The position numbers and the translations under genes were made by a program. This document shows positions 27,763 through 36,469 of a stretch of DNA of 64,000 nucleotides, piece by piece. Within the stretch, counting starts at the first letter, position 1. The number at the start of each line of letters is the position of its first letter. The notes below the pieces were generated by a model that saw only the letters and a list, made by a program, of their open reading frames with translations, ran no database searches and was not told the DNA's origin. The stretch covers positions 124,001 to 188,000 of the forward strand of contig CAVXZW010000027.1 in assembly GCA_963766445.1 (NCBI GenBank), written 5' to 3'. This stretch comes from JAICYJ01 sp963766445. Lineage in GTDB: Bacteria > Actinomycetota > Thermoleophilia > Gaiellales > JAICJC01.

Positions 27763-27996
27763 TTGGAGGAGATCCTCACCTACCTGGCCCGCGAGCTGGT
27801 CGACGATCCCGACCAGGTGCGCGTCGAGCGGCTGGAGCGTGAGGACGGGGAGCTGGTGCTCGAGCTGCACGTCGCTCCCGACGATGTCGGCAAGGTGATC
27901 GGCAAGCAGGGTCGCATCGCGCGTGCGCTGCGCACGGTCGTCAAGGCCAGCTCGGTGCGGGCCGGGCGGCGCGTGCATGTCGAGATCGCTGCCTGA
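27763..27996 (+). CDS. khpA: KH-domain RNA-binding protein KhpA (UPF0109)
   Basis: A 77-residue single KH domain with the invariant loop VIGKQGRIARALR. It starts at a TTG 5 bp after rpsP. KhpA with KhpB binds RNA and affects cell elongation in Gram-positive bacteria. Its 3' end overlaps the ATG of rimM by 20 bp. Confidence 0.9.
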   Translation: MEEILTYLARELVDDPDQVRVERLEREDGELVLELHVAPDDVGKVIGKQGRIARALRTVVKASSVRAGRRVHVEIAA

Positions 27997-28478
27997 TCCC
28001 AGCTGGCGCCCGCCCCGGGTCGTGATCGGCGCCGTGGGCAGGGGCCACGGCCTGGACGGCTTCGTGCACCTGGTCGGCCACGGCGGCGTGGTGCCGCTGG
28101 AACCGGGCACACCGGTGCGGCTGGGCGACCGCGACGCGGTGATCGTGGGCCGCAAGGGCACGGCCGAGCGGCCGCTGGTGCGGTTCGACATCGCCGCCAC
28201 CCGCGAGCAGGCGGAGGAGCTGCGCGGCGCCGACGTGACCGTTGCCGCCGACGCGCTGCCGGCCACCGAGCAGGACGAGTTCTTCCACGTCGACCTGGTC
28301 GGCTGCACCGTGCTCTGCGGCGGCCGCAGCCTGGGCTCCGTGCGCCGGGTGCATGAGTACCCGGCCAACGACGTGCTCGAGCTCGACTCCGGCGAGATGA
28401 TCCCGTTCGTCGACCGACGTGGTGGTTGCGGTCGACGTGGCCGGCCGCAGCCTCCAGGTGGTCGAGGGCTTCGTGTGA
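27977..28478 (+). CDS. rimM: Ribosome maturation factor RimM (frameshifted near 3' end)
   Basis: Binds S19 and assists 30S head assembly. The protein (about 167 residues) begins at an ATG inside the end of khpA. It has VIGAVGRGHGLDGFVHL as the RimM N-domain, and a PRC-barrel with EFFHVDLVGC, VRRVHEYPANDVLEL and MIPFVD. Near 28415 the frame must change to read VVVAVDVAGRSLQVVEGFV and the stop that overlaps the trmD ATG (TGATG). Confidence 0.92.
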
Positions 28479-29155
28479 TGCTCGAGATCGACGTCTTCAC
28501 CCTGTTCCCGGAGGCCTTCGCATGGCTGTCGGAGACGCGGCCGCTGCGAAACGCAACCGAGGCGGGGCAGCTGCGGTTGCGCGTGCTCGACCTGCGCGAC
28601 CACGCGCTGGGCGGCTACCGCCAGGTCGACGACGCGCCCTACGGCGGCGGCGCCGGCATGCTGATCCGCGTCGACGTGGTCTGCGCCGCGCTCGAGAGCA
28701 CCTACGGTGCGGCGATCGACCAGGTGCTGCGCGACCGCCGGGTGGCGGTGTTGGCGCCGGTCGGGCGCGACTTCACCGACGCCGTGGCCGGCGAGTTGTC
28801 CGCGTCGGAGCGGTTGACGCTGCTGTGCGGCCGCTACGAGGGCTTCGACCAGCGCGTGCACGAGCACCTGGCGAACGACGAGATCTCGATCGGCCGCTAC
28901 GTGCTCTCCGGCGGCGAGATCCCGGCGATGGCGGTGGTCGACGCCGTCTGCCGCAAGCTGCCGGGCGCGCTCGGCAAGGAGCAGAGCCACCTGGTGGAGT
29001 CCTTCTCCCCGGAGCTGGGCGGCGGCCTCGAGTACCCGCACTACACGCGGCCCGAGGAGTTCCGCGGCTGGACGGTGCCGGAGGTGCTCCTGTCCGGCCA
29101 CCACGGCGAGATCGAGGCCTGGCGGAGACGGCGCTCACAGGAGCGCTCCGGCTGA
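28478..29155 (+). CDS. trmD: tRNA (guanine-37-N1)-methyltransferase TrmD
   Basis: A 225-residue SPOUT methyltransferase. Conserved parts are IDVFTLFPEAFAWL, DDAPYGGGAGML, GRYEGFDQRV and the trefoil knot segment ISIGRYVLSGGEIPAM. It begins over the rimM stop. An ACCAT-containing -10-like box for rplS lies after it, so rplS may have extra expression. Confidence 0.97.
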   Translation: MLEIDVFTLFPEAFAWLSETRPLRNATEAGQLRLRVLDLRDHALGGYRQVDDAPYGGGAGMLIRVDVVCAALESTYGAAIDQVLRDRRVAVLAPVGRDFTDAVAGELSASERLTLLCGRYEGFDQRVHEHLANDEISIGRYVLSGGEIPAMAVVDAVCRKLPGALGKEQSHLVESFSPELGGGLEYPHYTRPEEFRGWTVPEVLLSGHHGEIEAWRRRRSQERSG

Positions 29156-29216
29156 ACGCCGGCACACGGCATCGCTGGTACCATTCCTCGGCTTCCGACG
29201 ACGAGGACGACCTGCC

Positions 29217-29561
29217 GTGACCGTGATCCAGGACATCGAGAACCGCCAGCGCCGCGAGGTGCCCCAGTTCAAGGCCGGCGACACCGTCCGCGTGCATTTC
29301 AAGGTGATCGAGGGCACCCGCAGCCGCGTCCAGGTGTTCGAGGGCATCTGCATCAAGCGGCAGGGCGAGGGCGTCCGCGAGACGTTCACCGTCCGCAAGA
29401 AGTCGTTCAACGAGGTGTTCGTGGAGCGGACGTTCCCGGTGCACTCGCCTCGGATCGAGAAGATCGACGTGGCCAGCATCGGTGACGTCAGCCGCGCGAA
29501 GCTCTACTACCTGCGTGACAAGGTCGGCAAGGCCGCACGCGTTCGCGAGAAGTCCCGCTAA
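29217..29561 (+). CDS. rplS: 50S ribosomal protein L19
   Basis: A 114-residue ribosomal protein: FKAGDTVRVHFKVIEGTRSR, QVFEGICIKRQG, FTVRKKSF and ERTFPVHSPRIEKI are characteristic. The GTG at 29217 follows GAGGACGACC. TACCAT about 35 nt upstream could be a -10 box for a short leader in the 61-bp gap after trmD. Confidence 0.97.
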   Translation: MTVIQDIENRQRREVPQFKAGDTVRVHFKVIEGTRSRVQVFEGICIKRQGEGVRETFTVRKKSFNEVFVERTFPVHSPRIEKIDVASIGDVSRAKLYYLRDKVGKAARVREKSR

Positions 29562-29567
29562 CAGCCG

Positions 29568-30288
29568 ATGAATCCAGCCGAACCCGATCCCGCGGCGGGC
29601 GGCGCGCCGCTCGATCGCGTGCCGGCGGAGGTGACGCAGCCGGCCTCCGAGACGCCACCCGCCGCGACCGAGACGTTCCCGCTGCCGGAGCCGGAGCAGG
29701 CGCCGCCCGTGCAGCCGCCCGCCAAGCGGCAGATGAACCCGGTGCTGGAGCTGGTGCTGATCCTGGCCGCCGCGCTCGGCCTCTGGTACGTCACCAACGG
29801 CTGGATCGTGAAGCCCTACCGGATCCCGTCGGCCTCGATGGAGCCGACCCTGCAGAGCGGCGACCGGGTGCTTGTGAACCGCTTCATCTACCGCTTCCAC
29901 GACCCGCGCCGGGGTGACATCATCGTGTTCCACCCGCCCGGCACACGGCGACCAGGCGATCGCCGGCGCCAGCACCGAGGCCAGCGTCTACTTCATCAAG
30001 CGCATCGTCGGGCTGCCGGGTGAGACGGTGGAGGGGCGTAACGGCCACGTCGAGATCTGTGCCAAACCCCACGTCGGCTGTCACATCCTGAACGAGCCGT
30101 ACCTGACCCAGGCCGCCGCGCCCACCAACTTCGGGCCGGTCAGGATCCCTGCCGGGCACTACTTCATGATGGGCGACAACCGCGCGATATCCGATGACAG
30201 CCGCGATTGGGGCACGCTGCCGCGCTCCTACATCATCGGCAAGGCCTTCGCGACGTACTGGCCGCTCGATCGCATCCGCACGCTCTGA
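29568..30288 (+). CDS. lepB: Signal peptidase I (frameshifted)
   Basis: Cleaves signal peptides of exported proteins. A Pro/Glu-rich cytosolic segment of about 55 residues precedes one membrane helix (LVLILAAALGLWYV). The catalytic Ser is in RIPSASMEPTLQSGD and the catalytic Lys in YFIKRIVGLPGE; MMGDNRAISDDSRDWG is the conserved box E. The frame changes near 29943 in the loop between Ser and Lys regions. All catalytic parts are present. It lies with ffh and ftsY in the same cluster. Confidence 0.93.
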
Positions 30289-30305
30289 GCATCCGCCGCA
30301 GGCGG

Positions 30306-30311
30306 TACCCT
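30306..30311 (+). promoter_or_regulatory. Leaderless-type -10 box (TACCCT) of rnhB
   Basis: TACCCT is 6 nt before the GTG at 30318, supporting that start for rnhB. Confidence 0.4.
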
Positions 30312-30317
30312 TGCCCG

Positions 30318-30956
30318 GTGCCCCGCTCGTCCGGATCCCGCCTGTTCGCCCATGACCGCAAGCTGGGCGTGCGGATGGTGGCCGGCACCGACGAGGCCGG
30401 CCGCGGCTGCCTGGCCGGCCCGCTGGTGGTGGCCGCGGTCTGCCTGGACGTGTCCGCGCGCTGCGCCCGCGACCTGTCCGACCTGGACGACTCCAAGCGG
30501 CTGACGGAGCAGGTGCGGGAGCGGCTGTTCCACGCCATCGTGCGGCGCGCGGCCGCCTTCGCGGTGGTGGTGGTGTCGGCCGACGAGATCGACCGCCGCG
30601 GCCTGCATCGCTCGAACCTGGACGGGATGGCACGCGCGCTGTGGTCGCTCGGCGATCTGCCCGAGGTGCGCCTCAGCGACGGGTTCCGGATCGGCGCGAT
30701 CGCGCCGCCGCACCGCGCGATCGTGGGCGGCGACGGCCGCAGCGCCGCCATCGCCGCCGCCTCGGTGCTGGCCAAGGTCACCCGCGACCGCTACATGCAC
30801 GGCATCGCCGACCGCTATCCCGGCTACGGCTTCGAGACCCACGTCGGCTACATCACGCCGGAGCACACGGCGGCCGTGCGATCGCGCGGCGCCACCCCGT
30901 TGCATCGGCGCTCGTTCCAGGCCGCCGCCTACCAGGAGGTGGGGGCGCTGGCGTGA
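30318..30956 (+). CDS. rnhB: Ribonuclease HII
   Basis: Removes ribonucleotides from DNA hybrids. The 212-residue protein shows GTDEAGRGCLAGP (catalytic DE), LDDSKRLTEQVRERL, and ASVLAKVTRDR with a following conserved Asp. The GTG at 30318 was preferred over an upstream ATG because it lies 6 nt after a -10-like TACCCT and leaves the lepB end free. Its stop overlaps the yraN GTG. Confidence 0.95.
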   Translation: MPRSSGSRLFAHDRKLGVRMVAGTDEAGRGCLAGPLVVAAVCLDVSARCARDLSDLDDSKRLTEQVRERLFHAIVRRAAAFAVVVVSADEIDRRGLHRSNLDGMARALWSLGDLPEVRLSDGFRIGAIAPPHRAIVGGDGRSAAIAAASVLAKVTRDRYMHGIADRYPGYGFETHVGYITPEHTAAVRSRGATPLHRRSFQAAAYQEVGALA

Positions 30957-31297
30957 GCAGGCTGCCCGACCACCGCTACGGCCGCCTGGCCGAGACGATG
31001 GCGGCCTGGGCGATGCGCCTGCGCGGCTACCGCATCGTCGGACGCAACGTGCGTGTGGCCGGGCGCGAGGTCGATCTGCTGGCGCGCAAGCGCGACCTGC
31101 TCGTGATCTGCGAGGTGAAGGCGCGCCGGGTGGAGCGGTACGGCGGGCCGCTGGAGGCGGTGGGGCCGCGGCAGCAGCGGCGGCTGCACGAGGCTGCCGA
31201 GGTGCTGATGGCGCGGGACGACAGCATCCGGCAGGTGCGCTTCGACGTGATCGCGGTCAGCGGCTACGCCGTGCGGCACCTGCCGGCCGCGTTCTGA
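30953..31297 (+). CDS. UPF0102 (YraN) family endonuclease-like protein
   Basis: A 114-residue protein with the restriction-endonuclease-like motif GREVDLLARKRDLLVICEVKAR (D..ExK). It sits in the conserved rnhB-yraN-comM-dprA order. The exact cellular function is unsettled, though a nuclease fold is well supported for the family. The GTG start overlaps the rnhB stop. Confidence 0.9.
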   Translation: MSRLPDHRYGRLAETMAAWAMRLRGYRIVGRNVRVAGREVDLLARKRDLLVICEVKARRVERYGGPLEAVGPRQQRRLHEAAEVLMARDDSIRQVRFDVIAVSGYAVRHLPAAF

Positions 31298-31374
31298 GCC
31301 GCGCCTGACCGGGCCGTTGCCGTCCTGCGACGGTTCCGGCACGTCCCGTTACCCACCCGCGCGCCCCGCCTCCG

Positions 31375-31380
31375 TAGCGT
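31375..31380 (+). promoter_or_regulatory. Leaderless-type -10 box (TAGCGT) of comM
   Basis: TAGCGT is 6 nt before the comM ATG at 31387, in the 89-bp gap after yraN. Confidence 0.4.
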
Positions 31381-31386
31381 GGCCGC

Positions 31387-32825
31387 ATGATCGCGACCGC
31401 GACCAGCTTCTGGATCACGGGCATCGATGCCCGCCGCATCGACGTCGAGGCCCACGTCGAGAGCGGCACGGCGCCCGCCTTCGCGGTGGTGGGGCTGGCC
31501 GACCGGGCCGTCCAGGAGGCGCGCCAGCGGGTGCGCAGCGGCATCAAGTCGGCCTCGTACCGGTTCCCGCCGGAGCGGGTCACCGTCAACCTGGCGCCGG
31601 CCCGCGAGCGCAAGCAGGGATCCGGGTTCGACCTGGCCATCGCGCTCGCGATCCTGGCCGCCAGCGGCCAGGTCGAGTCCGCCGCCGTGGGCCGCGTCGG
31701 CGCCGCCGCCGAGCTCGGTCTGGACGGCCGGCTGCGGCCGATCCAGGGCGCCATCGCGATCGCCGAGGCGGCCGGCAGGCAGGGCCTGGAGGGGCTGCTG
31801 GTGGCCCCCGAGAACGCCGTCGAGGCCAGCCTGGCCGAGGCGGTGCCGGTGCTCCCGGCCTACGACCTCTACGAGGCGGTGCAGATCCTTGCCGGCCAGG
31901 CCGATCCCACGCCGGTGCCCGCCGCCGGTGTGCGAGCCGCCGCCGGCCGGGCCCGACCTGCGCGACGTGTGCGGCCAGCCGGCCGCCCGGCGCGCGCTGG
32001 AGATCGCCGCCGCCGGGCACCACAACCTGTTGATGGTCGGGCCGCCCGGGTCGGGCAAGACGATGCTCGCCCGGCGGCTGCCCGGCATCATGCCCCCGCC
32101 CAGCCTTCCGGAGCTGCTCGAGATCACCCGCATCCAGTCGGTGGCGGGCACGCTGAACGGCCACGGCCGGGCATACGCGCGGCCGTTTCGCGCGCCCCAT
32201 CACAGCGCCTCCCAGGCGGCGCTGGTGGGCGGCAGCAGCCTGCGCCCGGGCGAGGTGACGATGGCTCACCGCGGGGTGTTGTTCCTGGACGAGCTGCCCG
32301 AGTTCAACCGGGCCGCGCTGGAGGCGCTGCGGCTGCCGATGCAGGACGGCGAGGTGCTGATCGCGCGGGCGGCCGGCTCGGTGCGGCTGCCTGCCCGCAG
32401 CCTGGTGGTGGCGGCGATGAATCCGTGCCCGTGCGGCCACCATGGCGATCCCAAGCGCGAGTGCGTCTGCACCGAGCAGCGGCTGGCGAGCTACCGGGCG
32501 CGCATCAGCGGGCCGCTCGCCGACCGCTTCGACCTGCGGGTGGCGGTGCCGCGCTCCGAGGCGCACGGGGCTGCGGGTGAGGGCAGCGAGGCGGTGGCCG
32601 CCCGCGTGCTGGCGGCACACGAGCTGCTGGCGACATCGCGGGCAGACCTCGAGCCGGCCGCGGAACGGCTGCTGGCCGACGCCTGTGACCGGCTGCTGCT
32701 CTCGATGCGTGCCCGCCGCCGGATGCAGAGCGTTGCGGCCACGGTGGCCGCACTCGACGGCCGGCGCGGCCGTGGGCGAGGACGACGTGGCGGAGGCGCT
32801 CGCCTACCGCGTGGAGCCGCGGTGA
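31387..32825 (+). CDS. comM: YifB/ComM-type AAA+ ATPase (Mg-chelatase subunit family), two frameshifts
   Basis: ComM is a branch-migration helicase used in natural transformation. The N-terminal domain shows VEAHVESGTAPAFAVVGL and RVTVNLAPARERKQGSGFDL. Walker A is NLLMVGPPGSGKTMLARRLP; RPFRAPHHSASQAALVGG and LFLDELPEF (Walker B) follow, then a zinc-type CPCG...C segment. The frame changes near 31930 and near 32765, the second just before the end (VGEDDVAEALAYRVEPR). The stop overlaps the dprA GTG. comM and dprA together point to DNA uptake or recombination. Confidence 0.92.
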
Positions 32826-33887
32826 GCGCCGCCGACGAGCTGCGCGTGGTGCTGGCCGGCGCGACCAGCGGCGTCGATGCCGGGCGGCTGGCGCGGCGGT
32901 ACGGCTGCGGCTCGCTGCTGCGGGCGGGGCCGGGGACGCTGCAGCGGATGGGAGCGCTGCCGGCATTGATCGACGGACTGCGGCTGGCGCGCGAGGCTGA
33001 CGTGGCCGCGTACCGTCGCGGCCTGCTCGAGCAGGGCATCGAGTGCGCGACCGTCTCGGAGCCGGCCTACCCGGAGCGGCTGCGGGTGCTGCACGATCCG
33101 CCGCTGGCCCTGTTCTGGTCGGGCGCGCGCTCCGACGCCCTGGACTGGCCGGCGCCTGCCGCCGCGATCGTGGGCTCGCGGAAGGCGTCCGACGCGGGCC
33201 TGCTGCTGGCCCAGCGCCTGGCCGGCGCGGTGGCCGAGGCCGGCGGGGTGGTAGTGAGCGGGCTTGCGCTCGGCATCGACGCGGCCGCCCACCGCGGCGC
33301 GCTGGCGGCGGAGGGCGTGACGGTCGCCGTGCTGGGCTGCGGCGTGGATGTCGTCTACCCGCGCAGCAACCGGGCGGTGTTCGAGCAGATCCGCGAGGCC
33401 GGGCTGCTGGTGTCCGAGTACCCGCCCGGCACACGCCCCGCCACCTGGCGGTTCCCCGCCCGCAACCGCCTGATCGCGGCGCTCGCGGACGCCACGGTGG
33501 TGGTGGAGGCACGGGCGCGCAGCGGCGCCCTGATCACCGCCGACCATGCGCTCGATCTGGGACGCGACGTGCTGGCCGTGCCGGGCACTCCGGGCATCGC
33601 GTCGGCCGCCGGCACCAACGGCCTGCTGAAGGCGGGAGCGGGGCTGATCGAGTGTCGCCGACGACCTCTGCGGCTGGCTGGGCCTCGATCGTCCGGCCGA
33701 GCCGCCGCCGCTCCCGCCCGGCGACGAGCGGCTGCTGCTGGAGGCGCTGCGCGAGGCGCCCGCCCTGCCCGACGAGCTCGTGGCGCGGCTGCAGCTGCCG
33801 CCGGCACGGACCGCCGCGGGCCTGACGCGCCTCGAGCTGGCGGGGCGGATCGCAAAGGACGAGCAGGGGCGGTGGCGCACGGGGTAG
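32822..33887 (+). CDS. dprA: DNA-processing protein DprA (frameshifted near 3' end)
   Basis: Loads RecA onto incoming single-stranded DNA. The Rossmann-like core shows AAIVGSRKASDAGL, VVSGLALGIDAAAHRGAL, VAVLGCGVDVVYPRSN, SEYPPGTRPATWRFPARNRLIAAL and RSGALITADHALDLGRDVLAVPG. Near 33655 the frame changes; the downstream frame gives a winged-helix tail (ELVARLQLPPARTAAGLTRLE). The final TAG at 33885 is also the start of the -10-like box of the next gene. Confidence 0.93.
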
Positions 33888-33890
33888 GCT
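33885..33890 (+). promoter_or_regulatory. Leaderless-type -10 box (TAGGCT) of the HAD gene
   Basis: TAGGCT uses the dprA stop codon as its first three bases and is 6 nt before the ATG at 33897. Confidence 0.4.
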
Positions 33891-33896
33891 GGCGGC

Positions 33897-34565
33897 ATGG
33901 ACAGCGGCCGCTGGGCGACGTTCGACTGCTACGGCACCCTGATCGACTGGAACAGCGGCGTATCGGCCGCCCTGGCCGGCGTGTTCGGGGCCGATGCTGA
34001 CCTGCCGCGGCTGCTGCACCGCTACCACCAGATCGAGCCGGAGATCCAGGCCGAGCGCTACCGGCGCTACCGCGAGGTGCTCGACCTGTGCCTGGCCGGC
34101 CTGGCGCTGGACGAGGGGCGCGTGCTGGCGGACGGCGAGGCGCACGCCCTGTCGGAATCGCTGGCCGACTGGCCGGCATTTCCGGAGGTGCCGGACTCGC
34201 TGGCCGAGCTGAAGCGGCGCGGCTGGAGCCTGGCGATCCTGTCCAACTGCGACCGCGACCTGATCGCGCAGTCGCTGCCGCGGCTGGGCGTGCGCTTCGA
34301 CCGGGTGATCGTGGCCGAGGACGTGGGGTCGTACAAGCCGCAGGCCGGTCACTGGAAGCGGTTCTTCGAGCTGACGGACGCGGATCCGCAGCGACACGTG
34401 CACGTCGGTGCCAGCCTGTTCCACGACGTCGCACCGGCCCGTCGGATGAACATGCCGACGGTGTGGGTGAACCGCCTGGGCGAGGTGCCCGGGCCGGTGC
34501 CCGATCGCGAGATCAGCGACCTGTCGGGTCTGCCGGACGCGCTCGAGGAGCTGATGCCGGGATGA
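33897..34565 (+). CDS. HAD-superfamily hydrolase (haloacid dehalogenase type II-like)
   Basis: A 222-residue HAD protein. Motif I is TFDCYGTLIDW (nucleophile Asp), motif II LAILSNCDRD (Ser), and motif III Lys is in VGSYKPQAGHWKRF with a following HVGASLFHDV acidic region. The cap is helical. The family contains L-2-haloacid dehalogenases and many phosphatases; FDCYGTLIDW is the dehalogenase-like variant, but the substrate cannot be assigned. Its stop overlaps the ATG of the arginase-family gene. Confidence 0.85.
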   Translation: MDSGRWATFDCYGTLIDWNSGVSAALAGVFGADADLPRLLHRYHQIEPEIQAERYRRYREVLDLCLAGLALDEGRVLADGEAHALSESLADWPAFPEVPDSLAELKRRGWSLAILSNCDRDLIAQSLPRLGVRFDRVIVAEDVGSYKPQAGHWKRFFELTDADPQRHVHVGASLFHDVAPARRMNMPTVWVNRLGEVPGPVPDREISDLSGLPDALEELMPG

Positions 34566-35239
34566 GCGAGGGCCGGCTGGTGCGGGTGCCGACGGCCTTC
34601 GGTGCAGGCGGTGAGGCGATGACGCGGGCGGCCATGATGGACATCGGCGTTCCGGAGGCCGCCATCGTGGCGGAGGCGACCGTTTCGGAGCAGACGCAGC
34701 GGGTGCGCTCGGTGCTGCCGGAGCGCGCCGTGGTGCTGGGAGGCTGCTGCTGCACGCACGTTGGTGCCGTCGCCGGGCTGGCCGACCGGGCGGGCCGGGT
34801 GGCGGTGGTGTGGATCGACGCCCACGGCGACCTGAACACGCCGCAGACCTCGCCCTCCGGAAACGAGTGGGGGATGCCGTTTCGGATGATCCTGGACGAC
34901 GGCCACGCTCGGGTCGAGGACAGCTGCCTGATCGGCGCGCGCAGCCTCGATCCGCCGGAGCAAGAGTTCATCCTGACCAGAGGTCTGGCCACGGAGCTGG
35001 GGTCGATGGAGGGCGTGGCCGGCGCCTACATCGCCTTCGACTGCGACGTGCTCGACCCCGGCCAGATCGACTGCTTCATGCCGGAGCCGGACGGCATCAG
35101 CCTCGACCAGGGGGTGGCCATCGTGGAGCAGGTGGCGTCGCGGACGACCGTCCTGGGGATGGGGCTGACGGGCCTGGTCGAGAGCCGAGAGAACCCGGCT
35201 CGCCTGCGGCGACTGCTGGACGCTGCGGGGCTCGGCTGA
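34562..35239 (+). CDS. Arginase/ureohydrolase-family protein with a Cys-Cys-Cys-Thr-His metal-site variant
   Basis: A 225-residue ureohydrolase-fold protein, shorter than typical arginases (about 300). Metal-binding motifs are WIDAHGDLN (Asp86, His88, Asp90) followed by TSPSGNEWGMP, and AFDCDVLDPG (Asp160, Asp162). The usual first motif GGDHS is replaced by GGCCCTH (residues 60-66), putting three cysteines and a shifted His at the expected first metal ligand. It is translationally coupled to the HAD gene. The substrate may differ from arginine; an amidinohydrolase role is inferred from the fold only. Confidence 0.8.
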   Translation: MSEGRLVRVPTAFGAGGEAMTRAAMMDIGVPEAAIVAEATVSEQTQRVRSVLPERAVVLGGCCCTHVGAVAGLADRAGRVAVVWIDAHGDLNTPQTSPSGNEWGMPFRMILDDGHARVEDSCLIGARSLDPPEQEFILTRGLATELGSMEGVAGAYIAFDCDVLDPGQIDCFMPEPDGISLDQGVAIVEQVASRTTVLGMGLTGLVESRENPARLRRLLDAAGLG

Positions 35240-35291
35240 GCAGCGGTGGGCTAGGATTGCCCGTGCGTGTGGGCGCGTTCCGCACGCTCCG

Positions 35292-35364
<73 letters not shown>

Positions 35365-35404
35365 TCCCACCGATAGGGCCGCAACGTCGTGCGAGACTTC
35401 CGCC

Positions 35405-36401
35405 GTGAGCCCATCGCCTGAGAACGAGCCACGCGACGGCGAGACGGATCTCTTTGGCGCGCTTTCTCGAGCGTCGGGTACGGGCGCGTCTGCTAGTACG
35501 AGGACGGTATGGATCGCCTTCTGCTCCAATCTGCTCGTCGGCGTGGCGAAGTCGATCGCGGCGGTGTTAACCGGGTCGGCGTCGATGCTGGCGGAGGCTG
35601 CGCACTCCTGGGCGGATACCGGGAACGAAGTGTTCCTGCTGGTTGCAAACCGGCGGTCGCACCGACCGCACGACCGTGCGCATCCACTCGGCCACGGGCG
35701 CGAGGCGTACGTCTGGTCCCTGCTCGCGGTGCTCGGCCTGTTCGTGGCCGGCGCCGCCGTTTCGGTCACGCACGGAATCCAGGAGCTGATCACTCCCGAG
35801 CCGGCGACGGACTTCGTGGTGCTCGCGCTTTCCTTCATGCTCGAGGGAGGGGATCTCGTTTCTGCGGTCGGTCCGTCAAGCCCGGCCCACGGCCGAGTTG
35901 TTCGGTCGTGACGTGATCGAGGAGGTGATGGCCACGTCCGATCCGACCCTACGAGCGGTCTTCTTCGAGGACGCCGCCGCCCTGGTCGGCCTCGTCATCG
36001 CGACCGGCGGCCTGGCGGCTCACGAGGTGACCGGTTCCTCGACGCCCGACGCCCTAGGCTCGATCCTCGTCGGTGTACTTCTCGCCGTCGTAGCGGTCGT
36101 ACTGATCGACAGGAATCGTCAGTTTCTGGTTGGCGAGGAGGCAGACCCCCGCGTTCGCGCCGCCGCCATCCAGGCGCTGCTCGATATGCCCGAGGTCGCC
36201 CGGGTGACCTATCTGCGGCTGGCGATCGTCGGGCCGCGCATGATCTACATCATCGGCGACGTCGATCTCGCCGGAGACGACACCGAGTCGCACGTCGCAG
36301 TCCGGCTACGGGCGCTCGAAGCGCGGATCAGGGCCTCCGCCGCGGTGGCGGACGCCGTGTTGAGCCTGTCGGCACCCGATGAACCCTCACTCGTGCCTTG
36401 A
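35405..36401 (+). CDS. Cation diffusion facilitator family transporter (frameshifted)
   Basis: A membrane transporter of divalent metals, about 332 residues. The first part shows CSNLLVGVAKSIAAVLTGSASMLAEAAHSWADTGNE, where the HxxxD pair of helix II is the CDF metal site; later FEDAAALVGLVIA resembles the second metal-site helix (family HxxxD, here Glu/Asp). A cytoplasmic ferredoxin-like domain closes the protein. The frame changes near 35850, where the joined sequence reads LEGISFLRSVRQARPTAELFG. The GTG at 35405 was chosen as the only start ahead of helix I. Confidence 0.85.
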
Positions 36402-36469
36402 ACCGTTACGGAGGCCTTGCGGTGAGCCTGCCGGCGTGGCAGCATCGGCCATCCACCAGGGGAGGTCCT

